Shown piece after piece: positions 41,328 to 51,366 of a stretch of DNA of 64,000 bases. The notes beneath the pieces were generated by a model, which was not told the origin of the DNA, did not search any database, and saw only the letters and a list, made by a program, of their open reading frames with translations. Numbering within the stretch: the first letter of the stretch is position 1; each line of letters opens with the position of its first letter. This DNA is from Cypionkella psychrotolerans (GTDB lineage: Bacteria > Pseudomonadota > Alphaproteobacteria > Rhodobacterales > Rhodobacteraceae): the NCBI RefSeq assembly GCF_001294535.1, contig NZ_LGIC01000006.1, positions 124,001 through 188,000 on the forward strand, read 5' to 3'. Position numbers and translations under genes: made by a program.

Positions 41328-42839
41328 TTACTCGACCGACAGCGCCACGAACCGCGGATCACCCTCGCGCCGCACCAAGAGCAGGATCGACTTGCGCCCC
41401 GCCGCTTTCGCCTCGGACAAACGGTCTTGCAGATCGCTGATGCTGATCACCTTCTGCTGCCCTGCCTCAACAATCACATCTCCCGACGTAACGCCTTTCT
41501 CAGACGCCTCAGACGCACCATCGACATGCGTCACCGCAAGCCCGGTCGCCCCAGCAGGCAGCTTCAGATCCTTGGCCACCTGATCATCCACTGGCACCAA
41601 GGTCAGCCCCAGCACTTCGGCCTTTTGCGGCTCTACCGGAGTGTCCTTCTGCGCCGCAGGTACAGGCTTGCCGGCCTCATCGGTTTCACGACGCCCCAGC
41701 TTGATCTGCAAGGTCTGCTGCTTGCCATCGCGCAGCACCACGGCAGGCACTTCCTCGCCAATCGGGCTATCCGCCACCGTCCGCGTCAGGCTGCGCACAT
41801 CGGTGATTTCCTTGCCGTTGAAGCTCAAGATCACATCGCCCGCCAGCATCCCGCTGGCTTTCGCTGGGCCCTCCGGCACATCGGTGATCAAAGCACCCTT
41901 GGCCTCGGTCAGCCCCATCGCTTCGGCCACATCCGGCGTGACATCTTGGATGCGCACGCCCAACCAGCCGCGCCGGGTCTCGCCATACTGCTTCAACTGA
42001 TCCACAACATGCGACACCACATTGGAGCCCATCGAGAAGCCAATGCCAATCGAGCCACCCGTCGGCGACAGAATGGCTGTGTTCACACCAATCACCTGAC
42101 CGTCCATATTAAACAGCGGCCCGCCCGAGTTGCCCTTGTTGATCGCCGCATCGGTCTGGATGAAATCGTCATAAGCGCCGTTCAACTCGCGCCCGCGTGC
42201 CGAGACGATCCCGGCCGAGACCGAGAACCCCTGCCCCAGCGGGTTGCCCATCGCCATCACCCAGTCACCGACCCGCATCGCATCCGAATTGCCAAAGGCC
42301 ACAAACGGCAGCGGCTCGGGGCTTTCAACCTTCAGCACCGCGATGTCGGTTTTCAAATCGGTGCCAACCAGCTTGGCTTTCAGCTTCTTGCCCGAGAAGA
42401 ACTCAATCTCAATGTCATCCGCGCCCTCAATGACGTGGTTGTTGGTCACGATATAGCCGTCAGCCGAGATCACAAAACCCGAACCCAAGGCCTCCGAGCG
42501 TTGCGGCTCGTTCCCACCTTGGCCGTTCTGGTCCATGAAATCTTTGAAGAAATCCTCAAACGGTGAACCCGGCGGCACCATCGGCCCGCCATCTGTGGCC
42601 GAAGCCACCATCGATGAGGTGGTGATGTTGACGACCGAAGGGCTGATCTGTTGCGCCAGATCGGCGAAGCTATCCGGCGCGCCAAACGCCAGCGCCTGAT
42701 GCGCAGGCCCAGCGGCCAGTGCCAGTGAGAGGCCCAGCCCAAGGGCCAGCATCAACCGGGGACGCTTGGGGGTGGCGATGGCTGGAACCGTCAGCGCACG
42801 CCCAGTCAAAACATTACGGGCATTGGAAAGTTGAAGCAC
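41328..42839 (-). CDS. degP: Do-family periplasmic serine protease
   Basis: 503 residues from GTG at 42839, chosen because AAGGAG lies seven bases upstream; an ATG 17 codons further up lacks a ribosome site. After a long signal region (hydrophobic LMLALGLGLSLALAAG) comes the trypsin-like domain with His135 (TNNHVI), Asp165 (TDIAVLK) and Ser238 (GNSGGP), then two PDZ domains (about 285-375 and 410-495). Degrades or refolds misfolded envelope proteins. Downstream of hflK-hflC on the same strand but separated by a terminator, so probably separately expressed. Confidence 0.95.
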   Translation of the reverse strand: MLQLSNARNVLTGRALTVPAIATPKRPRLMLALGLGLSLALAAGPAHQALAFGAPDSFADLAQQISPSVVNITTSSMVASATDGGPMVPPGSPFEDFFKDFMDQNGQGGNEPQRSEALGSGFVISADGYIVTNNHVIEGADDIEIEFFSGKKLKAKLVGTDLKTDIAVLKVESPEPLPFVAFGNSDAMRVGDWVMAMGNPLGQGFSVSAGIVSARGRELNGAYDDFIQTDAAINKGNSGGPLFNMDGQVIGVNTAILSPTGGSIGIGFSMGSNVVSHVVDQLKQYGETRRGWLGVRIQDVTPDVAEAMGLTEAKGALITDVPEGPAKASGMLAGDVILSFNGKEITDVRSLTRTVADSPIGEEVPAVVLRDGKQQTLQIKLGRRETDEAGKPVPAAQKDTPVEPQKAEVLGLTLVPVDDQVAKDLKLPAGATGLAVTHVDGASEASEKGVTSGDVIVEAGQQKVISISDLQDRLSEAKAAGRKSILLLVRREGDPRFVALSVE

Positions 42840-43036
42840 GTCCGAACTCCTTTTCGTAGTGCGGGGCGCGATCCACATCGCCCGCCGCATCGGATCACAT
42901 CCGCATATTCATTTACGGGCCAAAATGCGCAATGCAAACCAGATCGCGCCGCCTCAACCCTGCGTGAATGAATTTGTCACCTGCGTGAGCCCGAGTGCAA
43001 GCGCCATCGGCACATTGCGCCAATCCTCGCCACAAC

Positions 43037-43067
43037 GCAAAAGGGCCAGCGCAGACGCCAGCCCTTT
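43037..43067 (-). terminator. intrinsic terminator of hflKC
   Basis: Arms 43040-43051 (AAAGGGCCAGCG) and 43056-43067 (CGCCAGCCCTTT) pair over 12 positions with two G-U pairs and a 4-nt loop; on the minus strand a TTTT run follows. It lies 26 bases after the hflC stop. The rest of 42840-43092 holds the degP promoter region. Confidence 0.75.
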
Positions 43068-43092
43068 CAAGTCGATCTGTCGCAGGCCGCGC

Positions 43093-44001
43093 TTACGGTT
43101 GTGCCGCAGGCGCAGCCGGGGCGGCAGGAGCCGCAACCGGCGGCTTCTCGCTGCGCAGATATTCAAAGAACTCGCTGTCCGGCTGCATCACCATCGACGA
43201 ATTGCCCGCCTGCAACGCCCGTTCATACGAGGTCAAAGACCGGGTAAACGCGAAGAACTCCGGGTCTTTGCCAAAGGCTTCAGCATAGATCGCGTTGCGC
43301 TTTGCATCTGCCTCACCGCGGATCACTTCGGCCTCTTTGCTGGCCTGCGAGACGATCTCAACCTTCGAGCGTTCCGCGGCAGCCCGCACGCGCTGTGCCG
43401 CCTCGTTACCACGACCAATCTCGTCTGCCGCTTCGCGATCCCGCTCGGCCCGCATCCGCGCAAAGGTGGCTTCAAGGTTCTGTTCCGGCAGATCGGTGCG
43501 CGTCAGCCGCACGTCGATCACATCGACCCCAAGCCCTGCCGCTTTGGCGCGCGAATTGTCACGGATCTGGTTCATCAGCGAGGTGCGGTCTTCGGACAGC
43601 ACCTTCTGGCTGTTCACCCCACCCAAAACCTCACGGATTTCGGCGTTGATGATCTTGTCAAGGTTACTGCGCGCAGCCTCAATACCGCCCGAGCCAACGG
43701 CCCGCCGGAACGCTTCCAGATCAACGATCCGCCAGCGCGCAAACGCATCCACCACCAAGCGGCGATCGTCCAGCGGCGTCACTTCCAAAGGCTGCGTCGG
43801 CAGACCAAGGATGCGGTCGTCGTAGCGGTAAACCTCCTGCACGAAGGGGATTTTGAAGCCCAGACCGGGCTTGTCCACCACTTGCTTCACTTCACCAAAC
43901 TGCAAAACCAGCACTTTTTCACGCTCGTCGACGATGAACACCGACGACAACAGCAAGGCCCCTGCAAGGATCAGGCCGGGAAGAATATAGATCGCACGCA
44001 T
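43093..44001 (-). CDS. hflC: protease modulator HflC
   Basis: 302 residues. Single N-terminal membrane anchor (IYILPGLILAGALLLSSVFI) followed by an SPFH/band 7 domain (about 22-200) and a coiled-coil, charged helical region (AEVIRGEADAKRNAIYAEAFGKDPEFFAFTRSLTSYE). Forms the periplasm-facing HflKC cage around FtsH and modulates its proteolysis of membrane proteins. Its start overlaps the hflK stop. Confidence 0.95.
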   Translation of the reverse strand: MRAIYILPGLILAGALLLSSVFIVDEREKVLVLQFGEVKQVVDKPGLGFKIPFVQEVYRYDDRILGLPTQPLEVTPLDDRRLVVDAFARWRIVDLEAFRRAVGSGGIEAARSNLDKIINAEIREVLGGVNSQKVLSEDRTSLMNQIRDNSRAKAAGLGVDVIDVRLTRTDLPEQNLEATFARMRAERDREAADEIGRGNEAAQRVRAAAERSKVEIVSQASKEAEVIRGEADAKRNAIYAEAFGKDPEFFAFTRSLTSYERALQAGNSSMVMQPDSEFFEYLRSEKPPVAAPAAPAAPAAQP

Positions 44002-45176
44002 CAGTTCGACCCTCCGGTTGGGGTTGCAGGTTTGGTCAGACCCTCCAGCGGCAGATAGGGCAACACACCCTGCCCGTCTTTGCCCGAGACGCCATCCAGG
44101 ATCACCTTGTTCATCCCGCCCAGCACTTTCTCCATCGTTTCCAGATACATCCGCTTGCGGGTGACTTCCGGGGCCTTGATATATTCGGCGTAGATCGACG
44201 AGAAGCGGCTGGCTTCCCCTTCGGCGTTGTTCACCACCTGCGCCTGATAACCACGCGCGTCTTCCAACAACTGCGCCGCTTGCCCGCGTGAGGCCGCGCC
44301 AATGGTGTTGGCATAAGCGTCGGCTTCTTTTTCCAGACGGTCGCGCTCTTGCTGCGCCGCCTGCACTTTGCGGAAGCTGTCGATGACTTCGCGCGGCGGG
44401 TCGGCCTTGTCAAAGTTCACCCGGATCACGTTGATCCCGGCATCATAGCTGTTCAGCGTGCCTTGAATCGCCGTCATCACTTCCGAGGCGATCACGCCCC
44501 GGTCGCGGTTCAACACCGGCGACAGTTCCGAGCGCGCAATGATATCGCGCATCGCAGATTCGGAAACCGCGCGGATGGTGTCCTCAGGATCGGCGAGGTT
44601 GAACAGGAACTTCGACGGATCAGCGATGTTCCAGACCACCTGAAACTCGATATCGACGATGTTCTGATCGCGGGTCAGCATCAGACCGTTATCCAACTCG
44701 CCCGCCACGCCATTGCCAATATCAGTGGTGCGCTGCTTGCGCGCCTCAACGATTTCCGCCGTCATCACTGGCCAAGGCGCAAAGTGCAGGCCTTCCTCGG
44801 TCACGCCACTGAACTTGCCCAGCATCAACGTCACCGCTTGTTCTTCCGGCTTCACCGAATAGGCCGAGGCATAAACCCAGACGCCCAGCGCCACAATCGC
44901 GCCCAAAGCCAAGCCTTGCTTGGTGAACATCGCCCCACCCGGCCCGCCCGCGCCCGCAGGCCCACGACCATTGCCGCCACCGCGCCCGCCCATCAGCACG
45001 CGCAGATGTTCCTGGCCTTTCTTCATCAGTTCATCAATTTCGGGCATCTGCGGGCCCTCGCCCGGTTTGCGCCCACCCGGACGCTGCCCCGGACGATCGC
45101 CCTCTGGCCGCTGGCCATTCCGGTCATCCCCACCAGAACCGCCATTTCCGCCCCAAGGGCCGCCACTACCCGCCAT
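44001..45176 (-). CDS. hflK: FtsH protease activity modulator HflK
   Basis: 391 residues. A glycine/arginine-rich cytoplasmic N-terminus (about 1-75, with runs such as GGRGGGNGRGPAGAGG) precedes one membrane helix (about 85-105), an SPFH domain (115-290) and a coiled region with AEGEASRFSSIYAEYIKAPEVTRKRMYLETME. Partner of HflC in the HflKC complex. The first gene of the pair; gene order hflK-hflC-degP is widely conserved in alphaproteobacteria. Confidence 0.95.
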   Translation of the reverse strand: MAGSGGPWGGNGGSGGDDRNGQRPEGDRPGQRPGGRKPGEGPQMPEIDELMKKGQEHLRVLMGGRGGGNGRGPAGAGGPGGAMFTKQGLALGAIVALGVWVYASAYSVKPEEQAVTLMLGKFSGVTEEGLHFAPWPVMTAEIVEARKQRTTDIGNGVAGELDNGLMLTRDQNIVDIEFQVVWNIADPSKFLFNLADPEDTIRAVSESAMRDIIARSELSPVLNRDRGVIASEVMTAIQGTLNSYDAGINVIRVNFDKADPPREVIDSFRKVQAAQQERDRLEKEADAYANTIGAASRGQAAQLLEDARGYQAQVVNNAEGEASRFSSIYAEYIKAPEVTRKRMYLETMEKVLGGMNKVILDGVSGKDGQGVLPYLPLEGLTKPATPTGGSN

Positions 45177-45262
45177 TGATCAACCTTTCGTTTTTTACGT
45201 TGCTGCTGAATTGGGCATGAATGACGCGGAAATCAAGCAGATAGACCGCGCAAATTGCCGCA

Positions 45263-46618
45263 TCAGACCACTCTTACCGGCTTTCGCATCGTCACAAGTT
45301 CTTCCGACACCGTCGGATGCACCGCCACCGTGCGATCAAAATCCGCCTTCGAAGCACCCATCTTGATCGCAATCGCCGCCAGCTGGATCATCTCCCCCGC
45401 GCCCGCGCCCACGATATGGCAGCCCAAAACCCGCTGCGACGCCTGATCCACCACCAGCTTCATCAACACCCGATCCTGCCGACCCGCGAACAGGCTTTTC
45501 ATCGGCCGGAAGCTGGCTGAAAAAATCTCAATCGGCCCATTCCCCTTGGCGGCTTCTTCCGAAAGCCCCACGGTGCCCAGTTCCGGCTGGGTAAACACCG
45601 CCGAGGCCACCAGTTCGTGATCTGCCTTGGTCGGCACACCCCTGAAAACCGTGTCGGCAAAAGCATGGCCCTCGCGGATCGCCACTGGCGTCAGGTTAAT
45701 CCGGTCCGTGACATCGCCCACCGCATAGATCGACGGCACAGCGGTCTGCGACCACTCATCGACCGAAATCTGCCCGCGCGCGCCAAGGTCAACGCCCGAA
45801 GCCTCCAGCCCCATACCGCCCGAATTAGGCTTCCGCCCGGTAGCATACATCACCAGATCAACCTCGCGCGCCTTGCCATCGGTGCCCTGCGCGACGATGC
45901 CGTCCGCCCCCTGCTCCAGCCGCGCCACATCGACACCGCATTGAATATCAATCCCGCGCGCGCCCATCGCCGCCGCCACCAATCCCCGCGCCTCATCATC
46001 AAAGCCGCGCAAAATCGACGCCCCGCGATACATCATCGTCACCTTTACGCCCAAGCCATGCAGGATACAGGCAAACTCGCTGGCAATATAACCGCCGCCC
46101 ACCACCAGCGCCCGCTTCGGCAAGGCATCAAGCAGGAACATCTCATTCGAGGTCACCGCCAATTCACCGCCCGGCACTTCCGGCACAAACGGCCGCCCGC
46201 CCGTGGCAATCAGAATATGCTTGACGCTGAACTCCTCACCCGAGGCCAACCGCACCCGATGCGGATCGACCACCACCGCGCGGGCATCATAGATCGTCAC
46301 ACCGGCATTCAGCAGCGTGCTGCGATACGCGCCCTCCAGCCGATCCAATTCCTTGTCCAGCGTGCCGCGAAACTGCATCCAGTCGAACGCGCCGACCTGC
46401 GCATCCCAGCCGTAAGCCCGCGCATCCTGCACCTCTTCGGGATATTCCGAGGCAAACACCATCAGCTTCTTCGGCACGCAGCCCCGGATCACACAGGTCC
46501 CGCCCATCCGGCTTTCCTCGGCCAGCGCCACCTTCGCGCCACCCTCCGCAGAAGCAATCCGCGCCGCCCGCACCCCGCCCGAGCCACCACCGATGACGAA
46601 AAGATCGTAGTCGAACAC
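45263..46618 (-). CDS. gor: glutathione-disulfide reductase
   Basis: 451 residues. FAD-binding GGGSGGVRAAR near the N-terminus, the redox disulfide in GGTCVIRGCVPKK (near residues 42-47), NAD(P)-binding GGGYIASEFA near 175, and the dimer-interface catalytic HPTVSEE with His. Reduces oxidised glutathione with NADPH in the cytoplasm. The GTG start at 46618 lies one base after the rpiA stop with GGGGGAA ten bases upstream. Co-transcribed with rpiA, a pentose-phosphate gene, which fits a shared NADPH theme. Confidence 0.94.
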   Translation of the reverse strand: MFDYDLFVIGGGSGGVRAARIASAEGGAKVALAEESRMGGTCVIRGCVPKKLMVFASEYPEEVQDARAYGWDAQVGAFDWMQFRGTLDKELDRLEGAYRSTLLNAGVTIYDARAVVVDPHRVRLASGEEFSVKHILIATGGRPFVPEVPGGELAVTSNEMFLLDALPKRALVVGGGYIASEFACILHGLGVKVTMMYRGASILRGFDDEARGLVAAAMGARGIDIQCGVDVARLEQGADGIVAQGTDGKAREVDLVMYATGRKPNSGGMGLEASGVDLGARGQISVDEWSQTAVPSIYAVGDVTDRINLTPVAIREGHAFADTVFRGVPTKADHELVASAVFTQPELGTVGLSEEAAKGNGPIEIFSASFRPMKSLFAGRQDRVLMKLVVDQASQRVLGCHIVGAGAGEMIQLAAIAIKMGASKADFDRTVAVHPTVSEELVTMRKPVRVV

Positions 46619-46619
46619 G

Positions 46620-47408
46620 TTATTCCCCCAGATCAGCGAAGATATTGTCCGTCGGTGCAAACAAAATCCGCTCGTCCGTCTCAGACCCCGAGTTGATATC
46701 GCGCACCGTCACTCTGCCATCGCCGTGGCCAATGATCACGATGTCACAGATATCTATGAACAGCCCGTTTTCAACCACACCCGGAATTTGGTTCAACACC
46801 AAGGCCAACTGACGCGGATTGCCGATCCGCTTCAGATGCAGATCGAGGATGTAATTGCTCTCGTCCGTCACCAGCGGGCGGTCGCCATTCATTCGCAGGG
46901 TCACATCGCGCGCCAGCACATCCATCGACACCAGCATTTCCTCGACCAAAGCCTTAGAGGTCTGCCAGCCGAACGGAATGATCTCAATCGGCAGCGGAAA
47001 CGCCCCCAACTGCTGCACTTCCTTCGCCGCATCGGCGATCACGATCATCAGATCGCTGGCGGTCGCGACGATCTTCTCCTGCAACAACGCCGCACCGCCG
47101 CCCTTGATCAGCGCAAGGTTCTGGTCAAACTCATCTGCGCCATCAATCGTCACGTCCAACCACTTCGCCTCATCCAGCGAGGTCACATGAATCCCCACCT
47201 GCCGCGCCAACTCGGCGGTGCGGGTCGAGGTCGGAACCCCGACAATCTTCAACCCCTCCTCGCGCACCCGCTCGCCCAGACAGCGCACCATCCATGCGGC
47301 GGTCGATCCGGTGCCTAAGCCCACCTTCATGCCGCTTTCAATGAAATCCACCGCCCGCTTAGCGGCGACGAATTTGGCTTTGTCGATGGGGGAAAGATCG
47401 GCTGGCAT
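46620..47408 (-). CDS. rpiA: ribose-5-phosphate isomerase A
   Basis: 262 residues. Interconverts ribose 5-phosphate and ribulose 5-phosphate. Motifs VGLGTGSTAAWMV (phosphate loop), DGADEFDQNLALIKGGGAALLQEKIV (catalytic Asp and Glu) and a Lys-rich C-terminal half match RpiA. The tail after about residue 225 is slightly longer than the E. coli enzyme (219 residues), as seen in other alphaproteobacteria. First gene of the rpiA-gor pair. Confidence 0.95.
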   Translation of the reverse strand: MPADLSPIDKAKFVAAKRAVDFIESGMKVGLGTGSTAAWMVRCLGERVREEGLKIVGVPTSTRTAELARQVGIHVTSLDEAKWLDVTIDGADEFDQNLALIKGGGAALLQEKIVATASDLMIVIADAAKEVQQLGAFPLPIEIIPFGWQTSKALVEEMLVSMDVLARDVTLRMNGDRPLVTDESNYILDLHLKRIGNPRQLALVLNQIPGVVENGLFIDICDIVIIGHGDGRVTVRDINSGSETDERILFAPTDNIFADLGE

Positions 47409-47513
47409 GTGATTTCCTCAGTCTGATGCGCCCATTGGGCCGCGGGCTGCTTGGGCTGTTGCGCCCTTATAGGCAAACCCGCCCGACGGGGCGAGAGGGG
47501 AATCACTTGGCCC

Positions 47514-47541
47514 TTGACAGACTCGCCCGCAAAGCTACATT
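47514..47541 (+). promoter_or_regulatory. mntH promoter
   Basis: TTGACA (47514-47519), a perfect -35, then a 16-base spacer and TACATT (47536-47541) as -10. Predicted start near 47548 gives a leader of about 24 bases before the ATG at 47572. Confidence 0.7.
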
Positions 47542-47559
47542 GCGAATAATTCTCAATGT
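47537..47559 (+). promoter_or_regulatory. Fur/Mur-type operator overlapping the mntH -10 box
   Basis: A 23-bp near-perfect palindrome centred at 47548, with inner part TTGCGAATAATTCTCAA (47540-47556) and outer ACA/TGT pairs; 10 of 11 base pairs are symmetric. It fits the 7-1-7 TGxGAATnATTCxCA form bound by Fur-family regulators. Overlap with the -10 element implies repression when metal (most likely manganese via Mur) is plentiful. Confidence 0.7.
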
Positions 47560-47571
47560 CAGAAAGCCGCC

Positions 47572-48900
47572 ATGAACTCCCTTTTCGATCTGCGCAACGA
47601 CTGGAAGCAACCGCGCGGCGATGCCGCCCTCGCTGACGTCCACCGCTCGGTGCAACTGCCGAAAGGCACATGGCGCCGCTTCGCCGCTTTCCTCGGCCCC
47701 GGCTATATGGTGGCGGTTGGCTATATGGACCCCGGCAACTGGGCGACCTCGCTCGCGGGTGGCTCCAAATTCGGCTACACCCTGCTGGTGGTGGCGCTGA
47801 TTTCCAACCTGATGGCGATCGTGCTGCAATCACTCTGCGCCCGCCTCGCCATCGCCTCGGGTCGTGATCTGGCGCAAGCCTGCCGCGACGCCTTCCCGCG
47901 CTTTGTTTCAATCCCGCTCTGGCTCGCCGCAGAAATCGCCATCATCGCCACCGACATTGCCGAGGTGATCGGCACCGCCATCGGCCTCAACCTGCTGTTC
48001 GGCATCCCGCTCGAACTCGGCGTGCTGATCACCGCCCTCGACGTCTTCCTGATCCTGTGGCTGCAAACCAAAGGCTTCCGCTGGCTGGAGGCCTTCATCA
48101 TCACGCTTCTGGGCGTGATCGCCGTCTGCTTTGGGCTCCAGATCGCGATGGCCGATCCCGATTGGGCAGGCGTGATCAAAGGCTTCGCCCCCACCACCGA
48201 AATCCTGCGCAACCCCGAAATGCTCTACCTCGCGCTTGGCATCCTTGGCGCCACCGTGATGCCGCACAACCTCTACCTGCACTCCGCCATCGTGCAAACC
48301 CGCGCCTATGGCGACAGCATCGAGGAAAAACGGGAGGCATTGAAATTCGCCACCATCGACAGCACCGTGGCGCTCTGCTTCGCGCTGTTGATCAACGCCT
48401 CGATCCTGATCCTCGCCGCCGCCTCGTTCCATGCCACAGGCCAGACCGAGGTCGCAGAACTCGGTGACGCCCACCAACTGCTCGGCCCATTGCTCGGCTC
48501 TGGCATCGCGCCCTCCCTATTCGCAATCGCCCTCTTGGCCTGTGGTTTAAACTCAACCGTCACCGCCACCCTCGCAGGTCAAGCCGTGATGGAAGGCTTC
48601 CTGCAAATCCGGCTGCCGCCATGGCTGCGCCGCCTGATCACCCGCGCCATTGCCATCATCCCCGCCGCCGGAGTGACTCTCTATTACGGCAGCGCGGGCA
48701 CCGGGCGATTGCTCATCCTCACCCAAGTCATCCTGTCGCTGCAACTTTCCTTCGCCGTGGTGCCCTTGGTGATGTTCACCGCCAACCGCGCCAAAATGGG
48801 TGCGCTCGCCGCCCCACGCTGGCTGGTGGCGCTGGCCATCCTGATCGCCGTGGTGATCATCGCGCTGAACGCCAAACTGCTGTGGGATTTCATCAGCTAG
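47572..48900 (+). CDS. mntH: Nramp-family Mn2+/divalent metal:H+ symporter
   Basis: 442 residues with about 11 hydrophobic helices. The metal-binding motifs are intact: DPGN in helix 1 ([12 protein letters not shown]) and MPHN in helix 6 ([12 protein letters not shown]). Imports manganese and possibly iron across the inner membrane. Preceded by a well-formed promoter and a Fur-type palindrome, so metal-repressed expression is expected. No adjacent regulator gene. Confidence 0.94.
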   Translation: MNSLFDLRNDWKQPRGDAALADVHRSVQLPKGTWRRFAAFLGPGYMVAVGYMDPGNWATSLAGGSKFGYTLLVVALISNLMAIVLQSLCARLAIASGRDLAQACRDAFPRFVSIPLWLAAEIAIIATDIAEVIGTAIGLNLLFGIPLELGVLITALDVFLILWLQTKGFRWLEAFIITLLGVIAVCFGLQIAMADPDWAGVIKGFAPTTEILRNPEMLYLALGILGATVMPHNLYLHSAIVQTRAYGDSIEEKREALKFATIDSTVALCFALLINASILILAAASFHATGQTEVAELGDAHQLLGPLLGSGIAPSLFAIALLACGLNSTVTATLAGQAVMEGFLQIRLPPWLRRLITRAIAIIPAAGVTLYYGSAGTGRLLILTQVILSLQLSFAVVPLVMFTANRAKMGALAAPRWLVALAILIAVVIIALNAKLLWDFIS

Positions 48901-48968
48901 CCCACAGCCAAATTGCTAAAACTTATCTAAAATTTGCTTTCATCTTGGCGAAAATATCCCACGGGGGT

Positions 48969-48989
48969 GCGGGGGTGTGAAACCCCCGC
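48969..48989. terminator. hairpin downstream of mntH (repeat-like)
   Basis: GCGGGGGT (48969-48976) / ACCCCCGC (48982-48989), loop GTGAA. Preceded by a GGCGAAAATATCCCACGGGGG string characteristic of intergenic repeats in this order. Lies about 70 bases after mntH; the remainder of 48901-49117 shows no gene. Confidence 0.5.
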
Positions 48990-49117
48990 GAACCTTTGGG
49001 CAGAACGCCCCGTATCAGAACCACCTCCGCCGCCGCCGCTGCACACCAAAAAGTGTCGGTTTTCGCATGGTATCCCTCCCGCCTTCCGCCATACTGCGGC
49101 GAAATGAGGAGCCCGCG

Positions 49118-49756
49118 ATGTATGTTCTGCACCACACACCCGACTCGGCAGCCCTGATCGTCCGATTGGTGCTAGAGGAGCTCGGCCTGCCCTACCAGAT
49201 CGCCTCGCTCGACCGCGAAGGCGGCGCGCTCGACAGCCCCAGCTACCGTAAACTGCAACCCCTGGGCAAAATCCCCGCGCTGGAAACCCCCGATGGCACC
49301 ATGTTTGAAACCGCCGCGATCCTGCTGCATCTGTCCGAAATAACTGGCAAGCTCGCGCCCGCTCCGAACACGCCCGAACGCGGCCAATTCCTGAAATGGC
49401 TGTTCTTCACCTCCAGCAACCTGCACCCAACTGCGATGGTCTACTACTACCCGCATCGCGTCGCAGGCCCGGAAAACGCCGACGCCGCCAAGGCGCAAGC
49501 CGCTGCGACCCTGAAATCGCTGGTAAAGACCCTTGATGACATGGTCGCCCTAGAGGCCCCCGACTGGCTCTCAACCGCCCCTTCCATCCTTGGCTATTAC
49601 ATCGCCATGCTGATGCGTTGGCTGTTCGAGCCGTGCCCCGCAACCGACTATCCCGCCTTGCACAAAATCCTGCTCGCCTTGGAGACCCGCCCCGCAGCCA
49701 TTGCTTGCGCGCAGGCCGAAGGCTTGGGCGACATGATGTTCTCGAACCCCTATTGA
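49118..49756 (+). CDS. glutathione S-transferase-family protein
   Basis: 212 residues from ATG at 49118 with GAGGAG seven bases upstream. N-terminal thioredoxin-fold GST domain (MYVLHHTPDSAALIVRLVLEELG ... PLGKIPALETPDGTMFETAAILLHL, residues 1-77 with the cis-Pro and ES/ET glutathione site) and an all-helical C-terminal domain. The longer upstream frame does not look coding. Detoxification or thiol chemistry; substrate unknown. Confidence 0.9.
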   Translation: MYVLHHTPDSAALIVRLVLEELGLPYQIASLDREGGALDSPSYRKLQPLGKIPALETPDGTMFETAAILLHLSEITGKLAPAPNTPERGQFLKWLFFTSSNLHPTAMVYYYPHRVAGPENADAAKAQAAATLKSLVKTLDDMVALEAPDWLSTAPSILGYYIAMLMRWLFEPCPATDYPALHKILLALETRPAAIACAQAEGLGDMMFSNPY

Positions 49757-49769
49757 TCGGACCGCCCCT

Positions 49770-51149
49770 ATGTTCCTCTCCGTTTTCGACATGTTCAAAG
49801 TCGGCGTCGGCCCGTCCTCGTCGCACACCATGGGGCCAATGGTTGCCGCCGCTCGCTTTCTCGATCTGATGCGCACCTCGCCGTTCAAATTCGGCGGCGT
49901 CAAAGCCTCGTTGCACGGCAGCCTCGCCTTCACCGGCATCGGTCACGCCACCGATCGCGCCACCATTTTGGGCCTCGCAGGCTTCCACCCCGCCACCTAT
50001 GACGCCGCGAAAGCCGAAACCACCCTTGCGGCGATCAGCGAGACGCACACCATCCACGCAGACGGCCTGCCGCCTTTGCACTTCAATCCCAAAGCCGACC
50101 TGACCTTTGATTACGGCCCAGCTTTGCCGGGCCACGCCAATGGCATGGTGCTGAAAGCCACCGACGCCCAAGGCGACGTGATCTTGCAGGAAACCTACTA
50201 TTCCATCGGCGGCGGCTTCGTGCTGAGTGCTGGTGAGTTGACGGAGGCAGGCGCTGGCAAAGCCAAGACCAAAGCCGACGTGCCCTACCCTTTTGAAACG
50301 GGTGACGAAATGATGGCGATGGCAAAGGCGTCGGGCCTCTCCATCGCGCAAATGAAACTCGCCAACGAACTGAAATTCCGCTCCAAAACCGAGATCGACC
50401 AAGGCATCGCCCGACTGTGGCAAGTGATGAACGACTGCATCTCGCGCGGCATGGAGGGCACCGGTATCCTGCCGGGTGGCCTAAAAGTCCGCCGCCGTGC
50501 CAAAGGCATTCACGACGCTTTGCTGGCTGAACGCGGATTGAACATGACCGCGCCCCACACCATCAACGACTGGATGAGCCTCTATGCGATGGCGGTAAAC
50601 GAAGAAAACGCCGCCGGCGGCCAAGTCGTCACCGCCCCCACCAACGGGGCTGCTGGCGTATTGCCTGCAGTGCTGCGCTATTACCTTGACCACGTCCCCG
50701 GCGCTTCCACCTCGAAAATCGCCGAATTCCTGCTGACCGCCTCCGCCATCGGCGGCCTCTGCAAACACAACGCCAGCATCTCGGGTGCGGAATGTGGTTG
50801 CCAAGCCGAAGTGGGCTCCGCCGCCGCAATGGCCTCCGCCGCCCTTGCCGCCGTTTTGGGTGGCACGGTGATGCAAGTCGAGAACGCCGCCGAAATCGCG
50901 CTGGAGCATCACCTCGGCATGACCTGTGATCCCGTCGCTGGCCTCGTGCAGGTGCCTTGCATCGAGCGCAACGGTCTGGGTGCAATCAAAGCCGTCTCCG
51001 CCGCCTCCCTCGCCCTGCGCGGCGACGGCGAGCATCTGGTGTCACTGGATGTCTGCATCGAGACCATGCGCCAAACCGGCAATGACATGCATGAGAAGTA
51101 CAAAGAAACCTCGCTGGGTGGCCTTGCTGTCAACGTGCCAAACTGCTGA
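49770..51149 (+). CDS. sdaA: L-serine ammonia-lyase (single-chain, Fe-S type)
   Basis: 459 residues. Deaminates L-serine to pyruvate and ammonia. The beta domain (about 1-150; [18 protein letters not shown]) precedes the alpha domain containing cluster cysteines in [23 protein letters not shown] and in [19 protein letters not shown]. These are the [4Fe-4S] ligands of the bacterial enzyme. Starts 13 bases after the GST-like gene; may be co-transcribed with it. Confidence 0.95.
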   Translation: MFLSVFDMFKVGVGPSSSHTMGPMVAAARFLDLMRTSPFKFGGVKASLHGSLAFTGIGHATDRATILGLAGFHPATYDAAKAETTLAAISETHTIHADGLPPLHFNPKADLTFDYGPALPGHANGMVLKATDAQGDVILQETYYSIGGGFVLSAGELTEAGAGKAKTKADVPYPFETGDEMMAMAKASGLSIAQMKLANELKFRSKTEIDQGIARLWQVMNDCISRGMEGTGILPGGLKVRRRAKGIHDALLAERGLNMTAPHTINDWMSLYAMAVNEENAAGGQVVTAPTNGAAGVLPAVLRYYLDHVPGASTSKIAEFLLTASAIGGLCKHNASISGAECGCQAEVGSAAAMASAALAAVLGGTVMQVENAAEIALEHHLGMTCDPVAGLVQVPCIERNGLGAIKAVSAASLALRGDGEHLVSLDVCIETMRQTGNDMHEKYKETSLGGLAVNVPNC

Positions 51150-51188
51150 GAAGGTGATCTGGTAGAGCCGCAAAGCGGCAAAAGTTTT

Positions 51189-51292
51189 CCCTTCCCCCGG
51201 CTTCCCGCCGGGATGAAGGGGCTGCCGCCGCGATAAGATTGAGACCCTGCGCTTGGGGTTCGGGAAGTTATTGAGTATTTTCAAAAGAGCAA
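51189..51292. repeat. intergenic hairpin and dispersed 20-mer after sdaA
   Basis: A two-part hairpin: CCCTTC/GAAGGG (51189-51194, 51215-51220) enclosing CCCGGC/GCCGGG (51196-51201, 51207-51212), loop TTCCC. About 50 bases on, GAGTATTTTCAAAAGAGCAA (51273-51292) repeats the string at 39091-39110 with one mismatch. Probably the sdaA transcript end plus a copy of a dispersed element. Confidence 0.6.
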
Positions 51293-51366
51293 CTCCCAGA
51301 CCCGCAGCGCCATCCATAGTCGTTTTCAGACAGGACGCATCCCGCTCGCTCGTCTAGCGATAACGC

